A DNA stretch of 64,000 nucleotides from Amnibacterium sp. CER49. Its GTDB lineage: Bacteria; Actinomycetota; Actinomycetes; Actinomycetales; Microbacteriaceae. The notes under the pieces were generated by a model, which worked only from the letters and a program-made list of their open reading frames with translations, ran no database searches and was not told the DNA's origin. This document shows positions 43,123-51,036 of this stretch, piece by piece. The stretch is taken from the NCBI RefSeq assembly GCF_029846255.1, contig NZ_JARVWQ010000002.1:992001-1056000 (forward strand). Reading direction: 5' to 3'. The position numbers and the translations under genes are program-made. Numbering within the stretch: position 1 is the stretch's first letter; every line of letters starts with the position of its first letter.

Positions 43123-44420
43123 CCCTCGCATCCGAGCACGACCTCACGCCCGCGGTCGCCCCGGTCGCACCCGCGGTCGCTGTCGAGTCCGCCGCGGACC
43201 TCGTCGCGCGGCGCATCCCCGCCCTGCGCCTGCCGCGCCTGAGGCAGCAGTACTACCCGGCGCGCACGAGCCTCGGCACCGGCTTCCTCGGCATCGCCGC
43301 GAACGTCGTCGCCGTGCTGCTGCTCTGCTTCGACGTCGCCCGGTTCGCCACCGAGTGGCACACCTACCCGACGCCCGGGTTCGCCGCGGCCGCGTGGCTG
43401 CTGCTCGCGGGCCTCCTCGTCGCGCTCGCCTTCGCGTCGCGATCCGCCGGCGACCAGCTGAACGCCTACGTGAGCTGGGCGATCGTCGGCGGTCTCGGCG
43501 TCGTCGTGCTGCTCGACGCGATCGCGGTCTGGGGCGACCCGGACCTCGGCCACGACCTCACGGCGGGCCCCGCCACCGCGCTCGTGCTGCTCGCGATGGT
43601 CGGCGTGCGCACGAGCCGGAGCATCCTGCTCGCCGCCGGCGTGCTCGGGCTGCTGCTCGGCGTGCTCGTGCTCGCCTCGTGGGCGGCGTTCCCGCCCCCC
43701 GTCGACGGTGCCGAGGGCGCGGTGGCGATGCTCTGCCGCACGCTGCTGCCGCCGGTGCTCGGCGCCCTGATCGTGCACATGTTCCGCCGGGTAATCGGCC
43801 GCGAGCTCGAGCGCGTGCTCGTGCAGTCCACGGTCTCGGCGCCGCGGTTCTCCGTCGGCATGATGGCCTCGGAGGAGCTCGCGCGCCTCGACCTCGCCGC
43901 CGAGCAGCTGCTCGACTCCGTCGCGACCGGGCGCACCCGCCTGCCGCTCAACGCCGCCGCGGCGCAGGCCGCCGCCGAGCTCGCCACCGAGCTGCGCCTG
44001 CACCTCATCGAGGGGCGTCGCCAGACGTGGCTGTACCACGCGATCAGCGAGTCCGAGCTGCTCGGCCGCGCCGTGACGCTCTCGGACCCCGAGAGCCTCG
44101 CCGGCCTGCTCGATCAGCGCCAGCGCGACGGGCTGCTCCAGGCGGTCTGGCTGCTGCTCGGCGACTCGCCGCAGCGCTCCCGCCGCAGCGCCGCCCGCGT
44201 GACCGTGGAGATCACGGTCGGCCCGGCGCGCCCTCGCGAGGGCAAGGAGCGCACGATGCGCGTCCCGATCGTCCTCTCCACCACCGGCGTGGCGCGTCAC
44301 CGCGTCGATCCGGCCACGTGGGACGCTGTGCGCAAAGTCGGCCGGCACGCCGACTCCTCCCGCAGCGGCAGCCTCTGCGTCGAGATCGACTGCGTCGTCG
44401 ACCGGCCCGCCGAGCGCTGA
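43119..44420 (+). CDS. membrane protein with degenerate kinase-like cytoplasmic region
   Basis: The 433-residue product has about six membrane helices between residues 45 and 230, then a cytoplasmic region of about 200 residues with long helices. That region has no H-box, no N-box and no DxGxG. A stretch DQRQRDGLLQAVWLL resembles the segment near the ATP lid in some kinases. It is coupled to the kinase gene by GTGA. It could be a pseudokinase partner or a signal-sensing subunit. No known family is claimed. Confidence 0.75.
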   Translation: MTLASEHDLTPAVAPVAPAVAVESAADLVARRIPALRLPRLRQQYYPARTSLGTGFLGIAANVVAVLLLCFDVARFATEWHTYPTPGFAAAAWLLLAGLLVALAFASRSAGDQLNAYVSWAIVGGLGVVVLLDAIAVWGDPDLGHDLTAGPATALVLLAMVGVRTSRSILLAAGVLGLLLGVLVLASWAAFPPPVDGAEGAVAMLCRTLLPPVLGALIVHMFRRVIGRELERVLVQSTVSAPRFSVGMMASEELARLDLAAEQLLDSVATGRTRLPLNAAAAQAAAELATELRLHLIEGRRQTWLYHAISESELLGRAVTLSDPESLAGLLDQRQRDGLLQAVWLLLGDSPQRSRRSAARVTVEITVGPARPREGKERTMRVPIVLSTTGVARHRVDPATWDAVRKVGRHADSSRSGSLCVEIDCVVDRPAER

Positions 44421-44494
44421 TCCGCCGCTCTCCCCTCCCCCGAACCCTCCCCCTCTTCCGCGACTCCCCCGCCTCACCGAAAGGAACCCGAGCG

Positions 44495-45148
44495 ATGAGC
44501 GAATCCGGCACCATCCGCCTCGCCCTCGTCGACGACCACAAGATGCTGCTCGGCGCGCTCTCCGAGTGGATCCGGAGCGCCGCCGACGACATCGAGCTGG
44601 TCTGCGCCGTCACGAGCTACCCCGAGCTGCTCTCGCACCCGGCGTTCCCCGTCGACGTGGCGCTCATGGACGTCGACCTGAAGGACGGCATGCCGCTCGC
44701 GGTGCGCCTCGCGCAGATGAAGCCGACCGGCGTGAAGGTCGTGCTCATGTCGAGCTACTCGGAGCCGCCGCGCGTCCGCGAGGCGCTCGCCTCCGGTGCG
44801 CTCGGCTACGTGCCGAAGAGCGAGGACGCGTCGATGATCGTGAAGGCGATCCGCGCGGCGTCGCGCGGCGAGTCCTACATCTCGGCCGAGCTCGACCTCG
44901 CGATCAGCTCGAGCGACATCGGCGGCTCCCCGAAGCTCTCGGCCCAGGAGCGGCGCGTCATGGCGCTCTACGGCGGCGGCGAGCCCGTGAAGACGGTCGC
45001 CTACGAGCTCGGCATCTCCGAGGAGACGGCGAAGTCGTACCTGAAGCGCATCCGCGAGAAGTACCGCGTCGCGGGCTTCGACGTGGGCACGAAGGTCGCG
45101 CTGCGCAAGCGCGCCATCGAGGACGGCATCCTGCTGCAGACCGACTAG
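44495..45148 (+). CDS. NarL-type response regulator, canonical
   Basis: A 217-residue receiver-HTH protein with intact phosphorylation site: Asp13/Asp14, acceptor Asp59 (LMDVDLKDG), Ser/Thr in LMSSYSE and Lys in VPKSED. The C-terminal LuxR HTH (EETAKSYLKRIREKYRVAGF) is clearly paralogous to that of the pseudo-receiver at 41108. A GAAAGGAA ribosome site is 8 bases upstream of the ATG. It is likely the partner of the kinase at 41869. The TAG stop shares CTAG with the convergent GT87 gene. Confidence 0.9.
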   Translation: MSESGTIRLALVDDHKMLLGALSEWIRSAADDIELVCAVTSYPELLSHPAFPVDVALMDVDLKDGMPLAVRLAQMKPTGVKVVLMSSYSEPPRVREALASGALGYVPKSEDASMIVKAIRAASRGESYISAELDLAISSSDIGGSPKLSAQERRVMALYGGGEPVKTVAYELGISEETAKSYLKRIREKYRVAGFDVGTKVALRKRAIEDGILLQTD

Positions 45149-46425
45149 ACCGGTCGCTGCGCCGCGAGGGGCTCCGCCGACGACGGCGGGGCCCCTTCGT
45201 CGTCGACGGGCGCGAACGGTGCCTCCACCGGATGCATCCGATGCGCGGGATGCGCGGTGGCGAGCCCGAGGGCCGCGGTGCCGAGCAGGACGAGCTCGAG
45301 CAGGTCCCGCACGGTGAGCACGGCGAGCATCGGCGGCCTGAGGCCCGTCACGTCGCCGTAGAACCACGGGTAGATCAGCTGCGTCAGCGCCGCGAGCAGG
45401 AGCACGAGCACGGCGGTCGGCCGGAACCGGCGCGGGGCGGTGAGCAGGCCGAGCAGCACGGGTCCGACGAACCAGGTGAGGTACTGCGGCGAGCCGACCT
45501 TGTTGAGGGCGAGGAACGCGGCGACGAGGCCGAGCGACGTGAAGGCGAGCACCTCGCCGGCCGGCGCGCCGCGGAGGCGGGCGACGAGGCCGAGCGCGCA
45601 GATCCCGAGCACGCCGGCGAGCAGCACCGCGGTCATCGCCGCGGCCGTCGCGGCGACGCCGTCGCCCGTCACCTGGAACGTCAGCAGCGTCTGGTCGTAG
45701 TAGACGGTCGTGGCGCCGAGGCCGAGCGCGCCGTTCCACAGCCACAGCGCGGTGACGGGCGCCTCGATCTGCAGGCCGCGACCCGTCTGCGCCGAGACGA
45801 AGGAGAAGACGTTGCCGCCCGCGCCCGCGAGCAGGGCGAGCAGGATCACGGCGGCGCTCGTCCCCACGGCCGCCGCCACCACCGCCGCGGTGCGGCGCCC
45901 GGCGAGCACGAGGCCGAGGACGATCGCGGCGGGCCACACCTTGATCCACGCGCCGACGGTGAGCAGCGCCGAGGCGACGGCGGGCCGGTCGGCGACGAGC
46001 AGCACGCCCGCGATCGCGAACGGCAGCGCGACGGCGTCGAGGCGTGCGAGCGCGACGGGGCCGAGGCAGGCGGTGAACGCGAGCCACCACCACAGCAGGC
46101 GCCGGCTGCGCCGCGCGAGCAGCACCGCGGCGCCGGCGTCGAGCACGGTGACGAGCAGCAGCCAGGTGACGGGGTACGCGGCGTCGCCGAACGCGGCGGC
46201 GGCGATCATCCACGGCAGGGCGCCGATCGGGTAGACCCACGGCAGCGAGACGCCGACGAGCTGCCCGGTCGAGCGCCACTCGTCGATCCAGAACCGGTAG
46301 GCCCCGGTCACGTCGCCGGCGGGCTGGTGGACCTGGTCGAGCAGGTCGAGCGCGCCGAGCCCGGCGTGCACGAGGAGGAACGCGGCGACCAGGGCCGCGA
46401 CCTCGAGTCGGGGTCGGGCCGGCAC
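45145..46425 (-). CDS. GT87-family (DUF2029) polyprenol-phosphate mannosyltransferase-like protein
   Basis: A 426-residue multi-pass membrane protein with about 10-11 helices, characteristic of GT87 glycosyltransferases such as PimE that use polyprenol-phosphate mannose on the outer face. TGAYRFWIDEW (near 40-50) is the early loop motif with catalytic acidic residues. VGAWIKVWPAAIVLG and NKVGSPQYLTWF are further GT87 signatures. The GTG start at 46425 follows TAGCCT by 7 bases. The acceptor is unknown, presumably a phosphatidylinositol mannoside or lipoglycan. Confidence 0.88.
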   Translation of the reverse strand: MPARPRLEVAALVAAFLLVHAGLGALDLLDQVHQPAGDVTGAYRFWIDEWRSTGQLVGVSLPWVYPIGALPWMIAAAAFGDAAYPVTWLLLVTVLDAGAAVLLARRSRRLLWWWLAFTACLGPVALARLDAVALPFAIAGVLLVADRPAVASALLTVGAWIKVWPAAIVLGLVLAGRRTAAVVAAAVGTSAAVILLALLAGAGGNVFSFVSAQTGRGLQIEAPVTALWLWNGALGLGATTVYYDQTLLTFQVTGDGVAATAAAMTAVLLAGVLGICALGLVARLRGAPAGEVLAFTSLGLVAAFLALNKVGSPQYLTWFVGPVLLGLLTAPRRFRPTAVLVLLLAALTQLIYPWFYGDVTGLRPPMLAVLTVRDLLELVLLGTAALGLATAHPAHRMHPVEAPFAPVDDEGAPPSSAEPLAAQRPV

Positions 46426-46432
46426 GTTCAGG

Positions 46433-46438
46433 AGGCTA
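46433..46438 (-). promoter_or_regulatory. -10 hexamer (TAGCCT) of GT87 gene, overlapping apbE stop
   Basis: TAGCCT ends 7 bases before the GTG at 46425. Its TAG (46438-46436) is also the stop codon of apbE on the same strand. Confidence 0.5.
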
Positions 46439-47296
46439 GCCGAACAGCTCGCCCGGCAGATCGGGCGAGAAGTCGGCGACGCCGTCGGTGCGCATCCGCA
46501 CGTAGTCGAACGCGTAGCCGTCGAGGGCGGCGGGCTCGACGAGGAACAGGGCGGTGGCGAGCGCGTCGGCGAGCAGCGCGGTCGGCGCGAGCGCCCAGGT
46601 CGCCGCGAGCGTCTCCACCGGGCGCCCGGTGCGGGCGTCCAGCACGTGATGCAGGCGGCGGCCGTCCTGCCCCGGCCACGCCCGGCGGTTCACCCCGGAG
46701 CCGGCGATCGCGCCCTCGTCGACCGTGACGACGCCGATCGCGGCCGACGGGTCGAAGGGGTGCTCGAGGCCCACCCGCACGGGTCCGCCCGCGGCGCGGA
46801 GGTCGCCGCCCGCGTCGACGACGGCGGGCACCGCGCCCGCCCGCTCGAGCACGTCGAGGACCAGGTCGACGAGCTGGCCCTTGCCGGCGGCGCCGACGTC
46901 GAGCACCGCCGGGGCGCGGAGCCTCGCCACGGTGCCGTCGAGCTCGAGCACGTCGGCGGACGGCGCGGGCGCGAACCCGGGCCGGTCGTCGAGGCTCGTC
47001 GCGCGGTCGTAGCCGAGGTGCTCGAGCGAGCCCCCGACGAGCGGGTTCAGCGCGCCGTCCGTGCGCGCCGAGAGGTCGAGCAGGAGCGGCAGGAGGTCGG
47101 CCGCCTCGGGCCCGAGGTCGACCGGACCGAGCGTGGCGGCGAGCTCGAGCACGGCCGAGTCCGCCCGGAAGCGCGACCAGGTGCGGTCGTAGCGCTCGAT
47201 CACCGCGGCGACCTCGGCGCGGAGTCCCTCGTCGATGGGTTCCCGCGTCGTGATCGTCCAGCGCGTGCCGATCGCGTCGAATGCGAGGTCGGGCAT
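46436..47296 (-). CDS. apbE: FAD:protein FMN transferase
   Basis: A 286-residue ApbE-family enzyme that attaches FMN to a Thr of target flavoproteins or scavenges FAD, usually outside or at the membrane. It has DVGAAGKGQLVD, a DAGGDLRAAG motif, a HHVLDARTGRP box and the Mg2+-binding ADALATALFL. No lipoprotein signal or signal peptide is visible, so it is likely cytoplasmic here. No RnfG/NqrC-type target is in the window. Confidence 0.9.
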   Translation of the reverse strand: MPDLAFDAIGTRWTITTREPIDEGLRAEVAAVIERYDRTWSRFRADSAVLELAATLGPVDLGPEAADLLPLLLDLSARTDGALNPLVGGSLEHLGYDRATSLDDRPGFAPAPSADVLELDGTVARLRAPAVLDVGAAGKGQLVDLVLDVLERAGAVPAVVDAGGDLRAAGGPVRVGLEHPFDPSAAIGVVTVDEGAIAGSGVNRRAWPGQDGRRLHHVLDARTGRPVETLAATWALAPTALLADALATALFLVEPAALDGYAFDYVRMRTDGVADFSPDLPGELFG

Positions 47297-47310
47297 GGGG
47301 ACGCGGCCGC

Positions 47311-48156
47311 TCAGGCGAGCAGCGCGGCGATCGTCGCGGGCAGCGCTTCCGCGATGTCGAGCGCGACGATCGGACCGCCGGCGGACGCGCGCCGCCCCGC
47401 CTCCCCGTGGATCCAGGCGGCCGCCGCCGCGAGGTCGGCGAGCGTCTCCGGGTGCTCCTGCAGCTGCTGCGCGTGCGTGGCGAGCAGCGCGCCGAGCACC
47501 CCGCCGAGCACGTCACCCGCGCCGGCCGTCGCGACCCAGGCGGGGCCCGCCTGCACCGACCAGCGGGAGCCGCTCGCATCGGCGATGAAGGTCGTCGAGC
47601 CCTTGAGCAGCACGGTGACGCCGGTGGCGGCAGCCGCCTCCCGGGCCCAGCGCTCCGGCTCGGCGGCCACCCGGCCCTTGTCGGTCTCGATCCCGGCCGC
47701 GCGCAGCACGGGGACGAGCTCGCCGAAGTGCGGCGTGAGCACGACCGGTCCGGGCGCCGCGCCGACCAGGTCGAGGGCGCCGGCGTCGAGCACGGTCGGC
47801 AGCCCCTGCGCGAGGATCCCGTCGACCTGCCGCTGCAGCGCCTCGTCGCGCTCCGGCGGCATGCCGGAGCCGAGCAGCCAGGCCTGCACGCGCCCGTCCG
47901 CCGTCACGATCTCGGGACGGCGGCGCAGCACGTGGTCGGCGGCGCGCGGCGGGCCGACGTAGCGCACCATGCCGACGCCGGTCCGCGAGGCGCCCTCGAC
48001 CCCGAGCACCGCGGCGCCGGGATAGGTGTCGGAGCCGGTGAGCACGCCGAGCACCCCGCGGGAGTACTTGTCGTCACCCGCCTCGGGCACGTCGATGCAG
48101 CCCGCGGCCTCGGCCCGGCCGAAGGGCACCGGGGGTGCGGGGCTCCCTGCCGTCAT
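47311..48156 (-). CDS. nnrD: ADP-dependent NAD(P)H-hydrate dehydratase
   Basis: A 281-residue ribokinase-like enzyme that repairs hydrated NAD(P)H. KYSRGVLGVLTGSDTYPGAA is the characteristic N-terminal region. VLTPHFGELV is the second box and WVATAGAGDVLGG the anion hole with catalytic Asp. The NnrE epimerase half found in YjeF fusions is absent. Start ATG at 48156 follows TACGCT by 6 bases. It is divergent from the HAD gene. Confidence 0.93.
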   Translation of the reverse strand: MTAGSPAPPVPFGRAEAAGCIDVPEAGDDKYSRGVLGVLTGSDTYPGAAVLGVEGASRTGVGMVRYVGPPRAADHVLRRRPEIVTADGRVQAWLLGSGMPPERDEALQRQVDGILAQGLPTVLDAGALDLVGAAPGPVVLTPHFGELVPVLRAAGIETDKGRVAAEPERWAREAAAATGVTVLLKGSTTFIADASGSRWSVQAGPAWVATAGAGDVLGGVLGALLATHAQQLQEHPETLADLAAAAAWIHGEAGRRASAGGPIVALDIAEALPATIAALLA

Positions 48157-48162
48157 GGCGGC

Positions 48163-48168
48163 AGCGTA
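48163..48168 (-). promoter_or_regulatory. -10 hexamer (TACGCT) of nnrD
   Basis: TACGCT on the minus strand ends 6 bases before the ATG at 48156. Confidence 0.5.
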
Positions 48169-48194
48169 CGGCGGGTGCTCGGGCGGCCTCTGGG

Positions 48195-48200
48195 TACCGT
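48195..48200 (+). promoter_or_regulatory. -10 hexamer (TACCGT) of HAD hydrolase gene
   Basis: TACCGT ends 6 bases before the GTG at 48207. With nnrD on the other strand, two leaderless promoters sit in 50 bases. Confidence 0.5.
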
Positions 48201-48206
48201 GCAGAG

Positions 48207-48833
48207 GTGCCCATCTCGATCCCCGGACGTGTCGTCGTGCTCGACTACGGCCAGGTGATCTCGCTGCCGCCGAGCGAGGCGGATCGGGCCGCGCTGGTCG
48301 CCGCGGCCGGCGTCGACGCCGAGGCGCTGCGGCGGGCGTACCCGGTGCAGCGGCGCGACCTCGACCGGGGCACCCTGTCGACCACCGACTACTGGGCGGG
48401 CATCGGCCGCGCCTGCGGCGCCGAGTGGGACCTCGCGCGCTGCCAGGAGCTGTGGCGCCTCGACATCCGCGGCTGGACGAGCGCGAACGCCGACGTGGTC
48501 GCCCTGATCGGCGAGCTCGCCGCCGGCGGCTCCCGGCTCGCCCTGCTCTCGAACGCCGGGCCGGACTACGGCGGTCTGTTCCGCTTCTCGCCGATCGGCG
48601 CCCTCTTCGAGCAGGTGTTCGTCTCGGGCGAGCTGCTGCTGCTGAAGCCCGAGGCGGCGATCTACGAGCACGTCGCCGACGCCCTGGGAATCCCGCTCGA
48701 CCGGATGGTGTTCGTGGACGACAGGGACGACAACGTCGCGGGTGCCGAGGCGCTCGGCGTCCGCGGTCACGTCTTCCGCGACGCTGCCCGCCTGCGCACC
48801 TTCCTCACCGACCTCGCCAAGGAGACGGCATGA
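48207..48833 (+). CDS. HAD-superfamily hydrolase (YihX-like)
   Basis: A 208-residue HAD-IA hydrolase. Motif I VVLDYGQVIS carries the Asp nucleophile with the DxG variant common in the YihX/epoxide-hydrolase-like branch. Motif II is LLSNAG. Motif III has the Lys in LLLKPEAAIYEHV. Motif IV is VFVDDRDDNVAGA. Probably a small-molecule phosphatase, for instance of alpha-D-glucose 1-phosphate. It overlaps the next gene by ATGA. Confidence 0.88.
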   Translation: MPISIPGRVVVLDYGQVISLPPSEADRAALVAAAGVDAEALRRAYPVQRRDLDRGTLSTTDYWAGIGRACGAEWDLARCQELWRLDIRGWTSANADVVALIGELAAGGSRLALLSNAGPDYGGLFRFSPIGALFEQVFVSGELLLLKPEAAIYEHVADALGIPLDRMVFVDDRDDNVAGAEALGVRGHVFRDAARLRTFLTDLAKETA

Positions 48834-49933
48834 CCTCTGCGCTCTTCACCCCGATCGACCTCGGCGAACTGCGCCTCGCGAACCGCCTCTGGATCGCGCC
48901 GATGTGCCAGTACTCCGTCGAGGACGAGGACGGCGTGCCCACCGACTGGCACCTCGTGCACCTCGGCTCCCTCGCCCGCGGCGGCGCGGGCCTCGTGCTC
49001 ACCGAAGCGACCGCGGTGAGCCCCGAGGGGCGCATCTCGCCGCAGGACACCGGCATCTGGAACGAGGCGCAGCAGCAGGCATGGGGCCGCATCGTCGACT
49101 TCGCGCACGGGGTGGGCGCCGTGATCGGCGTGCAGCTCGCCCACGCGGGCCGGAAGGCCTCGACGTGGCGCCCGTGGGCGGAGCACCAGGGCACGGTGCC
49201 GGCGGCCGAGGGCGGCTGGACACCGGTCGCGCCGTCCGCCCTCGCGTTCCCGGGGTACGACGTGCCCGTGGCGCTCGACGCCGCGGGCATCCGCCATGTC
49301 GTCGACGACTTCGCGGCGGCGGCTCGCCGGGCGGTCGACGCGGGCTTCGACGTGATCGAGGTCCACGCCGCGCACGGCTACCTGCTGCACCAGTTCCTCT
49401 CGCCGCTCAGCAACGAGCGCACCGACTCCTACGGCGGATCCCTCGAGAACCGTGCCCGCCTGCTGCTCGAGGTCGTGCGCGCCGTGCGCGCGGCCGCGCC
49501 GCGCACCCCGCTGATCGTCCGCTTCTCGGGCACCGACTGGCGCGACGACGGCTGGACGATCGAGGAGACCGTGCAGGCCGCCGCCTGGGCGAAGGAGGCG
49601 GGCGCCGACCTCTTCGACGTCTCCTCCGGCGGCAACGCTCCGGCCTCGATCCCCGTCGGCCCCGGCTACCAGGTGCACCTCGCCGAGGCGCTGCACGCGG
49701 CGGGCCTGCCGGCCGCTGCGGTCGGCCTCATCACCGATCCCGAGCAGGCCGAGGCGATCGTCGCCGAGGGCCGCGCCGACGCCGTGCTCGTCGCGCGGGC
49801 GGCGCTCCGCGACCCGCACTTCCCGCTCGCCGCCGCCGACGCGCTCGACGCCGACGTGCCGTGGCCCGTGCAGTACGCGCGCGCCCGCTTGGACAGGAAG
49901 CCCATCTCCGGGCTGCCTCGCGGCGCGCGCTGA
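48830..49933 (+). CDS. NADH:flavin oxidoreductase, old yellow enzyme (YqjM-like)
   Basis: A 367-residue FMN TIM-barrel reductase acting on activated C=C bonds. IAPMCQYSVEDEDG with Cys near residue 25 is the classical YqjM-type regulatory Cys. VIEVHAAHGYLLHQFLSP has the His-His substrate pair, and NERTDSYGGSLENR and GLITDP are further family boxes. It is coupled to the HAD gene. Substrate unknown. Confidence 0.93.
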   Translation: MTSALFTPIDLGELRLANRLWIAPMCQYSVEDEDGVPTDWHLVHLGSLARGGAGLVLTEATAVSPEGRISPQDTGIWNEAQQQAWGRIVDFAHGVGAVIGVQLAHAGRKASTWRPWAEHQGTVPAAEGGWTPVAPSALAFPGYDVPVALDAAGIRHVVDDFAAAARRAVDAGFDVIEVHAAHGYLLHQFLSPLSNERTDSYGGSLENRARLLLEVVRAVRAAAPRTPLIVRFSGTDWRDDGWTIEETVQAAAWAKEAGADLFDVSSGGNAPASIPVGPGYQVHLAEALHAAGLPAAAVGLITDPEQAEAIVAEGRADAVLVARAALRDPHFPLAAADALDADVPWPVQYARARLDRKPISGLPRGAR

Positions 49934-50001
49934 GGCCGGTCCCGGGCCTCAGGCCCCGAGGGAAGCCGCGGCACGGGTCCCGCGCCGGGCAGCGCTGGGC
50001 G

Positions 50002-51036
50002 CTACCGCCTCGTGGCGTCCTGCACCTCGCCGACGAGCTCCTCGAGCACGTCCTCGAGGAACAGGATGCCGCGGGTGCCGCCCTGCTCGTCGAACACCCG
50101 GGCGAGGTGGTTGCCGCCGCGCCGGAGCGTCGCCAGGGCGTCCTCGAGCTCCATGCCGGCGAAGATCGAGACGAGCTGCCGCACGAACTTCGGCGGCACC
50201 GGCTCGTCGGCCTCGTCCTCGTCGAGGTCGAGCACGTCCTTCAGATGCAGGTAGCCGACCGGTTCGCCGGCGGCGTCGACGAGCACGTACCGGGAGAACC
50301 CCGACTGTGCGACGACCCGCTCGAGGTCGGCGGGCGTCGCGTCCTGCGGCAGGCTCACGATGCGCTCCATCGGCACGATGACCTCGTCGACGCGCTTCTC
50401 CGTGAACTCGAAGGCCGCCGACAGCGTGCCGGAGGCATCGGCGAGGGTGCCCTCGCGGCGGGAGGTGTCGACGATCGTCTGCACCTCGTCGAGCGTGTAG
50501 GCGCTCGTCGCCTCGCTGCGGGGCTCCGCGCCGAAGAGCCGGACGAGCCCGTTCGTCGTGCCGTTCAGCGCGAAGATGATCGGCCTGAACACGCGGGCGA
50601 CGAACACGAGCGGCGCGGCGAGCAGCAGCACCGAGCGGTCGGGCGCCGAGAACGCGATGTTCTTCGGCACGAGCTCGCCGAGGATCACGTGCAGGAACGT
50701 GACGACGACGAGCGCGAGCACGAAGCCGATCGCGCCGATCGCCGCCTCGGGCAGCCCCGTGAGATGCAGCGGTCCCGCGAGCAGCTCGTGGATCGCGGGC
50801 TCCGACACCTCGAGGATCAGCAGCGACGCGACGGTGATGCCGAGCTGCGTCGTCGAGAGCATGAGGGTCGCGTGCTCCATCGCGCCGAGCGCGGTGCGCG
50901 CCCGCCGGCTGCCCTCCTCAGCGAGCGGCTCGATCTGGGAGCGGCGCGCGGAGATGACCGCGAACTCGCTCGCGACGAAGAACGCGTTCACGCCGAGCAG
51001 CAGCACGAGCCAGAGCAGGCCCGACCACGCGCTCAC
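50002..51036 (-). CDS. DUF21/CBS-domain membrane protein (CNNM-like)
   Basis: A 344-residue protein with an N-terminal DUF21 (CNNM) membrane domain of three to four helices (about 3-150) and a cytoplasmic CBS pair (about 190-310). TLGAMEHATLMLSTTQLGIT and LHVILGELVPKNIAF are DUF21 signatures. Members include Mg2+ and other divalent-cation exporters or hemolysin-like proteins. It lacks the C-terminal CorC_HlyC domain present in its upstream neighbour. GTG at 51036 overlaps that gene's stop by 4 bases. Confidence 0.88.
   Translation of the reverse strand: MSAWSGLLWLVLLLGVNAFFVASEFAVISARRSQIEPLAEEGSRRARTALGAMEHATLMLSTTQLGITVASLLILEVSEPAIHELLAGPLHLTGLPEAAIGAIGFVLALVVVTFLHVILGELVPKNIAFSAPDRSVLLLAAPLVFVARVFRPIIFALNGTTNGLVRLFGAEPRSEATSAYTLDEVQTIVDTSRREGTLADASGTLSAAFEFTEKRVDEVIVPMERIVSLPQDATPADLERVVAQSGFSRYVLVDAAGEPVGYLHLKDVLDLDEDEADEPVPPKFVRQLVSIFAGMELEDALATLRRGGNHLARVFDEQGGTRGILFLEDVLEELVGEVQDATRR

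Noticed and set aside
49934-50001. Hairpin between the old yellow enzyme and DUF21-CBS genes as a terminator
   Set aside because: Only a 5-bp GGGCC/GGCCC stem with a three-base loop is present, too weak to claim.
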